A stretch of DNA of 64,000 nucleotides from Parapedobacter sp042666505 (GTDB lineage: Bacteria; Bacteroidota; Bacteroidia; Sphingobacteriales; Sphingobacteriaceae): the NCBI RefSeq assembly GCF_042666505.1, contig NZ_JBHTDN010000001.1, forward strand, positions 682,001 through 746,000. The letters run 5' to 3'. Every line of letters begins with the position of its first letter. The first letter of the stretch is position 1. Position numbers and translations under genes: made by a program. Positions 26,639 through 35,353 of this stretch are shown in pieces. The notes beneath the pieces were generated by a model. It saw only the letters and a program-made list of their open reading frames with translations, was not told where the DNA came from and searched no databases.

Positions 26639-28648
26639 ATGAACAGGAAGTATGTAACCTTGGTGGCATTTTGCACGATTGCCACCCTCACTACGTCAGC
26701 TCAACAACAGCCCGCCATCAACCCGGATTTTATGGATACCTCGGTGCGGCCACAAGATGATTTTTATAACTATGTGAATGGAAATTGGATGAAAACCGTG
26801 GAAATCCCCTCGGATCAGTCGCGGTGGGGGAGTTTCAATGAATTGGGAGAAAATACCAAGGAAGCTACGCTGGCAATCCTGAAAGAATCTTTGAGCGAGG
26901 ATTATCCAAAGGGGTCGGATGGACAGAAAATCGCCGATTTGTACCGGAGTTATACCGATTTCGATACAAGGGAAGAAGTGGGGATCGCACCGATCAAACC
27001 CTTTCTTCAAAAGGTAGATGAAATACAGAACTTCGACGACCTGTATCGATATCTCGTAGAAATGGCACCGATTGGCGGCAACCCTTTTTTCAGCGTCGGC
27101 GTGTCCGCACACATGAAAAACAGTAATGTAAACGCCCTGTACCTAGGAGCTGCAAACCTGGGATTGGGAAGAGCTTATTATCAGAAAGAAGATGAAGCGA
27201 ATGAAAAAACACTGGCCAATTACCAAAACTACATCAATGTCCTGATGCCGAAAGTCGGGCAGCTGACGCGCGATTTAAAAGGTCCCAAGATCGTAGCTTT
27301 CGAAAAAGAATTGGCAGGTCACATGCTCACAGTGGAGCAAATACGCAATGCTTCTCTCCGTTACAATCCTGTAGCTGTGGCGGATTTGAAAAACCTGGTG
27401 AAGAACATTGACCTAGCTCGATACCTTACGGATTTGGGGTTCACTGCCGATACAGTTATTATCGGCGAGTTAAACTATTATCAAAACCTAGACAAAGTGC
27501 TGAAACCGGAAAATTTAGCGCTCATTAAAGATCTTTTACGCTATCGAATTGCCGATGATGCGGCGACAAGCCTGACCCGGGAGCTGGATCAGATCAGTTT
27601 CGATTTTTGGGGAAAGACGTTGAAGGGGCAGCAAGAACAACAATCGCTCGATAAACGGGGCCTGCAATTTGTGAATGGGGTGGCCGGCGAACTGATGGGT
27701 AAACTGTATGTCGATCGGTATTTCCCGGCAGAGGCAAAAGCCGCCGCTGAGGAGTTGGTTTCGTACCTGCGGAAATCCTTTGCACACCGAATCGGTCAAT
27801 TGCAGTGGATGTCTGCGGAGACCAAGGAGAAGGCGCTGGAAAAGCTGAGCAAGTTTCATGTGAAAATTGGCTATCCGGATAAATGGAAAGATTATTCCCG
27901 ACTTCAGGTGGGTACCTCGCTGTTCGAGAATGTGCTGAATGCCCGCCGTTGGCAGTTTGAAGAAAATCGGGCCAAGCAGGACAAGCCGGTCGACAAATCT
28001 GAATGGGCAATGACGCCGCAGACGGTTAATGCCTATTATAATCCGCTCTATAACGAGATCGTTTTCCCCGCAGCAATCTTGCAACCGCCCTTTTATGATT
28101 ACAAAGCGGATCCTGCCGTTAATTTTGGTGGCATCGGCGCAGTTATCGGCCATGAATTATCGCACGGATTTGACGACAGTGGTTCGCAATATGACGGAGA
28201 CGGAAACCTCAATAATTGGTGGACAGAAGCAGATAAGACGAAGTTTGACCAAACAACGGCTGCGTTAGCAGCACAGTTTGAAGCCTATGAACCCATACCG
28301 GGTGTGTTTGTAAACGGACGATTTACGCTGGGCGAGAATATCGGTGACCTGGGAGGTGTATCTGTGGCTTATGAGGCACTTGAAATGTACCTGAACGATA
28401 AGGGTAACCCCGGGAAAATCGATGGTTTTACGCAGCAACAACGGTTTTTCCTTTCGTGGGCGACGATCTGGCGCACCAAGACCACGGAAGAATTTGTGGT
28501 CAATCAGGTGAAAACAGATCCACACTCGCCCGCACAATACCGGGCGATCGGCCCGCTTGTAAATGTGGACGCGTTTTATGAAGCATTTGATATCAAAGAG
28601 GGTGACAAGTTGTTTGTGCCAAAGGAAAAGCGCATCGTGATTTGGTGA
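26639..28648 (+). CDS. M13 family zinc metallopeptidase (PepO/neprilysin-like)
   Basis: A 669-residue secreted peptidase with a signal peptide (FCTIATLTTSA, cut before QQQP). The N-terminal M13 domain begins at FMDTSVRPQDDFYNYVNGNW, the usual family start. The zinc site is HELSH at about residue 505 and the third ligand is Glu in GENIGDLGG; NAYYNPLYNEIVFPAAIL is the substrate-binding strand. The C-terminus ends VIW in place of the common C-x-W of eukaryotic members. It degrades short peptides in the periplasm. ATG at 26633 is an alternative. A terminator hairpin follows. Confidence 0.95.
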   Translation: MNRKYVTLVAFCTIATLTTSAQQQPAINPDFMDTSVRPQDDFYNYVNGNWMKTVEIPSDQSRWGSFNELGENTKEATLAILKESLSEDYPKGSDGQKIADLYRSYTDFDTREEVGIAPIKPFLQKVDEIQNFDDLYRYLVEMAPIGGNPFFSVGVSAHMKNSNVNALYLGAANLGLGRAYYQKEDEANEKTLANYQNYINVLMPKVGQLTRDLKGPKIVAFEKELAGHMLTVEQIRNASLRYNPVAVADLKNLVKNIDLARYLTDLGFTADTVIIGELNYYQNLDKVLKPENLALIKDLLRYRIADDAATSLTRELDQISFDFWGKTLKGQQEQQSLDKRGLQFVNGVAGELMGKLYVDRYFPAEAKAAAEELVSYLRKSFAHRIGQLQWMSAETKEKALEKLSKFHVKIGYPDKWKDYSRLQVGTSLFENVLNARRWQFEENRAKQDKPVDKSEWAMTPQTVNAYYNPLYNEIVFPAAILQPPFYDYKADPAVNFGGIGAVIGHELSHGFDDSGSQYDGDGNLNNWWTEADKTKFDQTTAALAAQFEAYEPIPGVFVNGRFTLGENIGDLGGVSVAYEALEMYLNDKGNPGKIDGFTQQQRFFLSWATIWRTKTTEEFVVNQVKTDPHSPAQYRAIGPLVNVDAFYEAFDIKEGDKLFVPKEKRIVIW

Positions 28649-28667
28649 TTTATCGATGCCGCTGATG

Positions 28668-28697
28668 AAATGGCCGTTCCTTTGGGGCGGCCATTTT
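28668..28697 (+). terminator. Rho-independent terminator after M13 peptidase
   Basis: AAATGGCCG and CGGCCATTT (28668-28676, 28688-28696) pair perfectly around an 11-base loop and are followed by T residues. It lies 20 bases after the stop codon. Confidence 0.75.
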
Positions 28698-28742
28698 CGT
28701 GAGTTGCAAATTCGTTGTACCTTCGTACGTCGTTCTCAGAAT

Positions 28743-29117
28743 ATGGTAAAGAAAGCCGTTTTAACGATTGGATTGCTGGTGCTTTCCAATGCATTTATGA
28801 CACTTGCTTGGTACGGACATTTGAAGTTCAAGGAAATGAACTGGTTCAACAACCTGGGTTTGGTGGGTGTGATTTTTATCAGCTGGGGTATCGCTTTATT
28901 TGAATATTCCTTGCAAGTGCCGGCCAACCGGATCGGTTTCAGTGAGAATGGTGGGCCATTCAACCTCTGGCAACTAAAGGTTATCCAGGAAGTGATTACG
29001 CTTACGGTCTTCGCCGTATTCGCTATCGTGTTCTTTAAAAGCGAGCCACTCCGGGTCAATCACTTAATCGGATTTGTGTTTTTGGTTCTCGCGGTGTATT
29101 TTATTTTTAAGAAATAA
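28743..29117 (+). CDS. DUF486 / DMT-like small membrane protein
   Basis: A 124-residue protein with four hydrophobic helices (about 5-22, 38-56, 80-100, 106-122). The WYGHLKFKEMNWFNN, FISWGIALFEYSLQVPANRI and LKVIQEVITLTVFAVFA segments match the DUF486 family, a branch of the drug/metabolite transporter group whose role is unknown. A TACCTTCG box lies 17-24 bases ahead of the ATG. It is convergent with the tag gene, with two bases between the stop codons. Confidence 0.9.
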   Translation: MVKKAVLTIGLLVLSNAFMTLAWYGHLKFKEMNWFNNLGLVGVIFISWGIALFEYSLQVPANRIGFSENGGPFNLWQLKVIQEVITLTVFAVFAIVFFKSEPLRVNHLIGFVFLVLAVYFIFKK

Positions 29118-29119
29118 AG

Positions 29120-29671
29120 CTATCTACTGGCCCAAAGCGGTTTTGCCTTCAATATTTCGGCGTGCACAGGACAATGGGGGGCGTGCGCGCCGGGAAGATA
29201 GCCCGTACTCATCAGAAATTCATTGACGATCTCTCCTCCCGTGAATTTGAACGTTTTTTTGAACAGCTTCATCCATTCGGGAAGCGTTTTGGGATGATGG
29301 TGTTCCAACCATTTTTCAAACGATCCATATTCATTTTGCAATGCAACAATCGCCTTGGCATTTTCAATGGCAGCGTTGATTTTAAGTCGGTTACGGATAA
29401 TGCCGGCATCGGATAATAGGCGTTCTCGATCGATTTCTGTATAGGCGGCTACTTTCGCAATATCGAAATTGTGGTACGCCTTCCGAAAAGCTTCCTCTTT
29501 GCGCAGAATGGTCTCCCAACTCAAGCCAGCCTGGTTGATTTCCAGAATTAGGCGGCCAAACAACTCATTGTCGTCATGGATCGGAAAGCCGTAATGGTTG
29601 TCGTGGTAATTTTTGTGCAGCGCACGGCGCGCTTCGGGTTGCATCGTCGGAATGTAGTCGCAGTAGGACAT
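29120..29671 (-). CDS. tag: DNA-3-methyladenine glycosylase I
   Basis: A 183-residue Tag protein that removes 3-methyladenine from DNA in base excision repair. It keeps the Cys4 near the start, NYHDNHYGFPIHDDNELFG, the AGLSWETILRKEEAFRKAYH catalytic-pocket segment, and the C-terminal AHAPHCPVH whose His and Cys complete the zinc site. A TAAATTCG box (29697-29704 read leftward) upstream resembles a Bacteroidota -7 element. It is a single-gene unit convergent with the DUF486 gene. Confidence 0.95.
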   Translation of the reverse strand: MSYCDYIPTMQPEARRALHKNYHDNHYGFPIHDDNELFGRLILEINQAGLSWETILRKEEAFRKAYHNFDIAKVAAYTEIDRERLLSDAGIIRNRLKINAAIENAKAIVALQNEYGSFEKWLEHHHPKTLPEWMKLFKKTFKFTGGEIVNEFLMSTGYLPGAHAPHCPVHAEILKAKPLWASR

Positions 29672-29826
29672 CGTTGTCGCGTGTTGGATATGGACGCGAA
29701 TTTAAGCAAAAATTTTTAGTATCATTGATGAAATCGATATGCTGGATTTCTTACGGAAACGACGCGATTTCCACTAATTGGTAAAGAAATTGTATATTCA
29801 CCTCAACGGTTTGACTAGCTAATTAA

Positions 29827-30180
29827 ATGGACAACATTCAAAAGACAGGTAGAAGGGAAGAGATTACGCAGGCATATTTCCAACTATTGGACCGGCACCT
29901 GGATGATCTGCCACCGGTGGAGCACTTCACCCGTATGGCATCCAAAGAATTTGGTAATCGCGGCATATCCGTTACCGCCGTGGCGCCAGGCCCGATGGAT
30001 ACGCCATTTTTTTATGGACAGGAAAGCGAGGACGCGGTGGCTTATCATAAATCGGCGTCGGCACTCGGCGGACTTACAGACATTAGGGACATTGCTCCGT
30101 TGGTCGAGTTCCTCGTAACCGACGGCTGGTGGATCACCGGTCAAACCATTTTTGCCAACGGAGGGTATACTACACGGTAA
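29827..30180 (+). pseudogene. Chimeric remnant: regulator-like start fused to SDR C-terminus
   Basis: A 117-codon frame. Residues from about 30 onward (VEHFTRMASKEFGNRGISVT, AVAPGPMDTPFFYGQES, GWWITGQTIFANGGYTTR) are the last third of a short-chain dehydrogenase/reductase. The Rossmann GxxxGxG motif and the catalytic Ser and Tyr-x-x-x-Lys are gone; only the residues after the active Lys remain. Residues 1-28 (KTGRREEITQAYFQLLDRHL) do not belong to an SDR and look like the start of an AraC-type regulator. A deletion that joined two neighbouring genes in frame explains this best. It may be translated but cannot be an active dehydrogenase. Confidence 0.7.
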
Positions 30181-30196
30181 TTAGCTCATTCAGGCC

Positions 30197-30706
30197 ATGG
30201 ATGATTGGTCATCGTTAATACAAGGTGCCTTTTCGGGCATTTCCGATCCGCAGCGCTGGGCCGATCTGGGATGCGGAAAGGGCACCTTTACCTATGCACT
30301 GGGCAATCTTTTGCCCCATGGCAGTACCCTATATGCCGTTGATGTCCAGCCACAGAAGTTGAACAACAGGGCCGGAGGAGCGGCTATCACCTTCCAACAG
30401 GGGGATTTCGTTCATGAGCCGCTGCCTTTAACAGACCTGGACGGTATTATGCTCGCGAATTCCATGCATTATGTACGCGACAAAGAAGTCTTAATTCACA
30501 ACCTGTCAAACTACTGCAAACCGCTTCACGCATTTCTTGTGGTGGAATACGATACCTTGGCCGCTAACCCATGGGTGCCATACCCCGTCGATTTCAGGTC
30601 CCTCAGTGCTTTGTTTCTGCGCGCCGGTTATAATCAGGTTGAGCAATTGGGGCACCGGAAATCAAAGTATGGGGGCAATCTATATGCCGCGTGGATAAAA
30701 AAGTAG
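30197..30706 (+). CDS. SAM-dependent methyltransferase
   Basis: A 169-residue class I methyltransferase. WADLGCGKGTFTYALG is motif I that binds S-adenosylmethionine, LYAVDVQPQKL carries the acidic residue of motif II, and TFQQGDF and LDGIMLANSMHYV correspond to later SAM-contact motifs. It is short, with little room for a substrate domain, and the substrate is unknown. It starts 17 bases after the chimeric remnant and may be transcribed with it. Confidence 0.85.
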   Translation: MDDWSSLIQGAFSGISDPQRWADLGCGKGTFTYALGNLLPHGSTLYAVDVQPQKLNNRAGGAAITFQQGDFVHEPLPLTDLDGIMLANSMHYVRDKEVLIHNLSNYCKPLHAFLVVEYDTLAANPWVPYPVDFRSLSALFLRAGYNQVEQLGHRKSKYGGNLYAAWIKK

Positions 30707-30785
30707 AATTTTGTTACATGAAATTTGCTGATGGGTTTATAATTTCTGCGGTAATAATGGAAATTTGCGGCGGAGGAAAATACCG

Positions 30786-31967
30786 TTGGAAAATTTAGCA
30801 GTTAAGGGAATCTCAAAAACACAGATCGGCGTTCTGGCAGTCTCGGCTGGCGTATGTGTGGCTAATATCTACTATAATCAACCGATTCTGACAGCAATTG
30901 GAAAGGATCTATCATTGGACGAGCATCAGGTAGGGTACTTGCCGGTGCTTTCACAGGCAGGCTATGGGCTTGGATTGCTTTTTGTGACGCCTCTCGGTGA
31001 TAAGTTGGAGCGGAAAAACCTAATTATCAGGTTACAGCTCCTGCTCATGGTTACGCTGGTTGGCATGACGTTGGTTAACAGTCTTTTCGGTCTCTATTCG
31101 CTGAGTTTGTTAATCGGTTTTTTTGCAGTGGCTACGCAGGTGATGGTGCCGATGGCTGCTGCGATGGCTATCCGGGATAAGGGAAAAGTGGTAGGGATTG
31201 TGTTTACTGGCTTATTGGTGGGAATATTGGGTGCACGGATTTTCAGCGGCTGCATAGCCGATTGGTTTTCATGGCGGCATGTATTTGGTATATCCGCCGG
31301 TCTTTTGGTTGTCACTACCTGGTTGGTTGCATGGCTATTGCCGAAGGTGCCGCCGGTTTACGGAGGCAATTATGCCGCGTTGCTGGCTTCCACAGTGGTG
31401 CAGTTTAAGCGATTTGCCTTGCTGCGACGCATATCGGCACTGGGAATATTTACATTCGGAACGTTCTGCTCCTTCTGGACCACGCTTACTTTTCACCTAA
31501 GTGGAGCCCCGTTTTATTATGAAAGCGATACGATTGGCTTATTTGGTGTGCTGGCCATCGGTGGGGCATTGGTTGCACCTGCGTTTGGCCGACTGGCAGA
31601 CAAGGGAAATCCGGCAAAAAATCAGGTGCTTACTGTCGGCTTGGTGATCGTTAGCATCTTCGTTATCCAGTGGTTCCCGCATTCTGTTATCGCTTTCCTG
31701 GTGGCGACGGTATTGATGGATATCGGGGTGCAGGCAACCCAGGTGAGTACGTTGGCACAGATTTATACGCTGGACGAATCTGCGCATAGCCGGATCAATA
31801 CGATGTACATGACGCTCATGTTTATTGGTGGCGCGTTAGGCACTTGGGTCGGGGTAACCTGTTGGGCCCTTGGTGGCTGGCAGCTGGTTTGTTGGCAAAT
31901 GTTGGTTTGGGCGTTCGTTGCACTGATGGTCAGCCTATGGGGATATCGGCGTAGCGCGCGAGTGTGA
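30786..31967 (+). CDS. MFS transporter (YNQP-type)
   Basis: A 393-residue major-facilitator protein with twelve helices and CVANIYYNQPIL at its first helix, a signature of one drug-exporter-like MFS subfamily, followed by GYGLGLLFVTPLGDKLERK (motif A). No ATG is available near the start. A TTG at 30786 is preceded by GGAGG (30772-30776) with 9-base spacing, so I chose it; an earlier TTG at 30765 is in frame but has no such site. The 3' end overlaps the convergent ABC-F gene by 38 bases. Confidence 0.85.
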   Translation: MENLAVKGISKTQIGVLAVSAGVCVANIYYNQPILTAIGKDLSLDEHQVGYLPVLSQAGYGLGLLFVTPLGDKLERKNLIIRLQLLLMVTLVGMTLVNSLFGLYSLSLLIGFFAVATQVMVPMAAAMAIRDKGKVVGIVFTGLLVGILGARIFSGCIADWFSWRHVFGISAGLLVVTTWLVAWLLPKVPPVYGGNYAALLASTVVQFKRFALLRRISALGIFTFGTFCSFWTTLTFHLSGAPFYYESDTIGLFGVLAIGGALVAPAFGRLADKGNPAKNQVLTVGLVIVSIFVIQWFPHSVIAFLVATVLMDIGVQATQVSTLAQIYTLDESAHSRINTMYMTLMFIGGALGTWVGVTCWALGGWQLVCWQMLVWAFVALMVSLWGYRRSARV

Positions 31968-33561
31968 GTGTCCGTTCAATATGGATCTGCTGTAAGAAAT
32001 AATCATCGTGGGATACCACAATCAGCGTTCCCTGGTATTCGTTGATGGCTGCCGTCAGTATTTCTGCATTTTGGATGTCCAGGTTATTTGTGGGTTCATC
32101 CAGAACGATGATATCCGGCGATTGGCTTCCAATCGTCAGGCAGCAAAGCATCAGACGCATCCGCTCACCGCCACTCAGTGCGCTGCAGGGCTTATCCCAT
32201 TCGTCCCTTGTAAACAAAAAACGATTGAGCCTGAGTTTAATTTCGTGTTCTTGCAATGCGGTAGTGTTGAATGATTGAGCTTGTTCGTACACGGCTAGGC
32301 GGTTATCGATCAGCGAATAGTCTTGGTCTATGTATACGGCGCGATGGGTAGCTGCTCTTTGGAGTGTGCCCGTTTGCGGCTCTAGATCGCCCAACAGCAT
32401 TTTGATTAGCGTGGTTTTACCCGAACCGTTGTCCCCGTTCAAGGCAATCCGTTCGCCACTGGTGATTTGAAAAGTCAGGTTTTCTTTCCAAAGTAACGGT
32501 TCATTAGGTAAGGTTTCTTTGTAGCTGAAATTGATGCCAATAGCCGAAAATAGCAATTTGCCGCGATGTAATTCCGAGTTATCAAAGTCGAATTTCATCT
32601 GGTCGACGCCAGGCAATTCCTTCCGCAGATCGTGCAGTTCCTTCGATATCCCGCTGATTTTATCGGCATGAACACTTTTTACTTTAGCGGTACTTTTTTC
32701 GGCACCGTTGCGTAATGTATTCATCATAATGCGAGCTACTCCGGCCTTTTCCTGTTTCTTCTTTCCGCGCGCGTCTAACCGCTGTTGCCGCTCTTGGGTT
32801 TGGCGCTCCTTTTCCTTGGCTTTCCGTAGTGTTCTTTCCTTGGCGAGTATGTCATGATGCAGGGCTTGGTTCGCCAGTTGCTTTTGCGTGGCGTAAAAAT
32901 CATAATTGCCTCCATAGGTGGTAATGCCCTGACGATCCAGCTCACAAACCGTATTCAACAAATTCAACAGTGTCCGGTCATGGCTTACGGTTACCATTGT
33001 CCGGGATGTGGATTCCACAAATTCATACAACAGATCCCTGCCGGCAGTATCCAAGTGGTTGCTGGGTTCATCCAGTAAGATAAGGTGTGGTTGATGGATG
33101 GAAATTCCCGCAAGAAAGACTTTGGTTTTCTGTCCGCCGCTCAAGGTCGCCAACCGCTGCGATACATCCAGGTCGGTTAGCTGCCATTTACCAAGCGCTT
33201 CCGTACAGCGGTCTTCAATCGCCCAGTCATCATCTAGTGCACTGAGATTATCTTCAGTCACGTGACCGCCCAGGATTTCGTGGAGTGCATTGATCTTTTC
33301 GGCTACTCCCAACGCTTGAGCCACGGTAAGGTGATTCCATTGCCCAAATAGTTGCGGCACGTAATAGGGCGTAGAGTCAACCTGCCTTTGACCTTCCGAA
33401 GGTTGCAATTCACCGGCGATTATTTTCAAAAGGGTGGATTTCCCGACGCCATTATTGCCAATCAAAGCAACTTTTTCAGTCTTACGGACCGATAAATGTA
33501 CGTTGTTGAACAACAAATCTTTATGGGGAAGCAAATAAGCTATGTTTTCTAGTGTAATCAT
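31930..33561 (-). CDS. ABC-F family ATPase (translation factor or ribosome protection)
   Basis: A 543-residue soluble protein with two ABC domains: Walker A GNNGVGKST and GDNGSGKTT, signatures LSGGQKTK and LSGGERMR, Walker B LILLDEPSNHLD and IIVLDEPTNNLD. Between them (about 225-320) is the charged linker typical of ABC-F proteins, which reaches into the ribosomal P-tRNA site. There is no membrane segment. Members either aid translation or protect ribosomes from antibiotics; subtype is not assigned here. It has a very good promoter and overlaps the MFS gene tail to tail. Confidence 0.93.
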   Translation of the reverse strand: MITLENIAYLLPHKDLLFNNVHLSVRKTEKVALIGNNGVGKSTLLKIIAGELQPSEGQRQVDSTPYYVPQLFGQWNHLTVAQALGVAEKINALHEILGGHVTEDNLSALDDDWAIEDRCTEALGKWQLTDLDVSQRLATLSGGQKTKVFLAGISIHQPHLILLDEPSNHLDTAGRDLLYEFVESTSRTMVTVSHDRTLLNLLNTVCELDRQGITTYGGNYDFYATQKQLANQALHHDILAKERTLRKAKEKERQTQERQQRLDARGKKKQEKAGVARIMMNTLRNGAEKSTAKVKSVHADKISGISKELHDLRKELPGVDQMKFDFDNSELHRGKLLFSAIGINFSYKETLPNEPLLWKENLTFQITSGERIALNGDNGSGKTTLIKMLLGDLEPQTGTLQRAATHRAVYIDQDYSLIDNRLAVYEQAQSFNTTALQEHEIKLRLNRFLFTRDEWDKPCSALSGGERMRLMLCCLTIGSQSPDIIVLDEPTNNLDIQNAEILTAAINEYQGTLIVVSHDDYFLQQIHIERTLTLARYADIPIG

Positions 33562-33670
33562 TATTTCTTAGCGTGTAGGGTATACGGACAGCCCTTGCCG
33601 GGACAAGCACGGGCGGATGGTTCACGAAAGAAAGGAAGATTACATATAGCTTATTTCTATTTTTCGGACG

Positions 33671-33701
33671 CAAATTTAGTGAAATTCCCGTTACACGCAA
33701 A
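33671..33701 (-). promoter_or_regulatory. Consensus Bacteroidota promoter of the ABC-F gene
   Basis: Read leftward: TTTG (33698-33701), 19 bases, TAAATTTG (33671-33678). This is an exact match to the TTTG / TAnnTTTG consensus with ideal spacing, about 110 bases upstream of the start at 33561. The leader is long enough to hold a regulatory leader peptide or attenuator, which some ABC-F resistance genes have, but I did not identify one. Confidence 0.75.
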
Positions 33702-33793
33702 ATAATTGCTGCATATGTGTATCTTTATCCTGGATCGTGGTGATAAAATGGCTTTCAAATGGCTAAGGTGTGAAGGGGGTAAATGCACTAATT

Positions 33794-34279
33794 ATGAACA
33801 GAATTACCGAAAGTGACCTTTCTTTTCTTAAGCAAGCAGTGGAACTTGCCGAAGAAGGGGTGAGAGGCAACCATGGCGGGCCATTTGGTTGCCTTATTGT
33901 TAAAGGAGGGCAAATCATTGGCAGCGGTTACAACCGGGTTCTATCGGATAAGGATCCCACTGCCCATGCAGAAATCGTAGCCATCCGGTCGGCATGCGCC
34001 CACCTGGGCAATTTCCAGTTAAGTGGTTGCACGCTTTATACTTCCTGTGAACCCTGTCCCATGTGTTTGGGGGCGATTTATTGGGCACGACCAGAACGGG
34101 TATGGTATGCCGCTACTCGTATGGATGCGGCGGCTGCAGGTTTCGACGATGCATTTATTTATGAGGAAATAATACATTCCATTAATGACCGGAAGATTCC
34201 ATTCGAATTTTATCGCCAGGAAGAATTTCTGGCACCTTTTGATACATGGGCACGTAAGGTGAAAAATGAACACTACTAA
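33794..34279 (+). CDS. guaD: Guanine deaminase (CDA-fold)
   Basis: A 161-residue cytidine-deaminase-fold enzyme from the ATG before NRITESDLSFL; an ATG-like start eight codons earlier is less likely. It has GGPFGCLIVKGG, the zinc site PTAHAEIVAIR (His, catalytic Glu) and TSCEPCPMCLGAIYWARPER (two Cys), and AAEAGFDD-like AAAAGFDDAFIYEE, which together match the Bacillus-type guanine deaminase that converts guanine to xanthine. It fits with the xanthine/uracil permeases elsewhere in the window. Confidence 0.93.
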   Translation: MNRITESDLSFLKQAVELAEEGVRGNHGGPFGCLIVKGGQIIGSGYNRVLSDKDPTAHAEIVAIRSACAHLGNFQLSGCTLYTSCEPCPMCLGAIYWARPERVWYAATRMDAAAAGFDDAFIYEEIIHSINDRKIPFEFYRQEEFLAPFDTWARKVKNEHY

Positions 34280-34313
34280 CTAAAGTTTACGATACGAACA
34301 TTCCAGGGATTCA

Positions 34314-34502
34314 TTGACGGTTCCTAACTTTCTGAGTTACCACGGTTGGATTAAAGGAAAGGATTCGCCTACATTTGTAAAAAACATTACGGACGACATT
34401 GAATTGATCCATATACAAGACGTCAATAGGGCGTACGAAAGGTTGTTGAAAGGCGATGTCCATTATCGCTTCGTAATTGATATGGCTTCCCTGAAAGATT
34501 GA
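34314..34502 (+). pseudogene. Alcohol dehydrogenase, C-terminal remnant
   Basis: A 62-codon frame beginning at TTG. From about 34377 it reads ITDDIELIHIQDVNRAYERL, then LKGDVHYRFVIDMASLK, the terminal piece of zinc-dependent cinnamyl/YahK-type alcohol dehydrogenases. The roughly 300 residues before it, including all zinc ligands and the NADP-binding Rossmann fold, are absent from the window. The first 20 residues are unrelated. Probably the leftover of a large deletion, not a gene. Confidence 0.8.
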
Positions 34503-34519
34503 AGAGTTACCAGATCCGA

Positions 34520-35353
34520 TTATTCGGAAATAGACAATTGGTAAATGTTCGTTTCCAGACCGGCTGTATCCGAATCTTCACATAGAAAGAAAGTTAACCG
34601 CTTGGCATCCCGCCTAACGAACGTGAGCCCTTCGAATTTATGAGAAGGAGAGATGACCGCACAGCGCTGTAAAGACAGGTCTGGCAAGGAAAGCGTACCC
34701 AGAAGCGTTCCATATACGGTACCATCGTGATAAGTGGATTCCGTATCTTCAGCGGCGGCAAGGAAGTACAGTTTGTCGTCTAGCACAACCGCATCGGTAA
34801 AAGCTGTTTGTACGCCTTCCAATTTAGGCAAATCAACGGGAATGAATGCCGTGTCGCGTGTGGCGGCACCTAATCTGAAAATGCCGTTCACATGTCCTGG
34901 GCCATTGCCGCGGTTGAAGAGATAGGTTTGTCCATTGTGATGTACGGCTCCTTCAACATTGAAATCATCGTCTGAAATATGGAAAAGTCCGCGAAGGCGT
35001 GTGTATAATGACGTCAGGTCATTCTGCATGCGCCAGCCTGAGTCAGCGACGTTAATGGCAACCTGTATATTTCGTTTTCTGATACTGCCTGATCCCGATC
35101 CATAAATATAGAAGCGGTTTTCAGCAATCGAAATCGCTTCAAAATCTCGTTTTTGTTTTTTGGGGAGCTGCTCGCGGGGGGTGTCGTCATCTACCAGTAA
35201 GGTCTTGCTAAGCGTATTGGCCGATAGCGAATAACGATACAGGTAATTGGTGTTGTCGGAAATGAGATATACCGAGTCGTCTCGATAAAACAAGCCCGAC
35301 GCAGCTCCGACACCGACAACCGTTGCCACCACTTTTAAGATAAAATCGTTCAT
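34520..35353 (-). CDS. DUF6929-like beta-propeller protein
   Basis: A 277-residue protein from the ATG that overlaps the upstream reductase stop (ATGA, 35350-35353). A short hydrophobic N-terminus (FILKVVATVVGVGAASGLF) may be a signal or anchor. Repeated strands such as DSVYLISDNTNYLYRYSL, GAVHHNGQTYLFNRGN, DAVVLDDKLYFLAAAEDT and KFEGLTFVRR give the look of a small propeller, like the DUF6929 family. Function unknown. The frame extends 51 codons upstream inside the reductase, which I exclude. Confidence 0.75.
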   Translation of the reverse strand: MNDFILKVVATVVGVGAASGLFYRDDSVYLISDNTNYLYRYSLSANTLSKTLLVDDDTPREQLPKKQKRDFEAISIAENRFYIYGSGSGSIRKRNIQVAINVADSGWRMQNDLTSLYTRLRGLFHISDDDFNVEGAVHHNGQTYLFNRGNGPGHVNGIFRLGAATRDTAFIPVDLPKLEGVQTAFTDAVVLDDKLYFLAAAEDTESTYHDGTVYGTLLGTLSLPDLSLQRCAVISPSHKFEGLTFVRRDAKRLTFFLCEDSDTAGLETNIYQLSISE

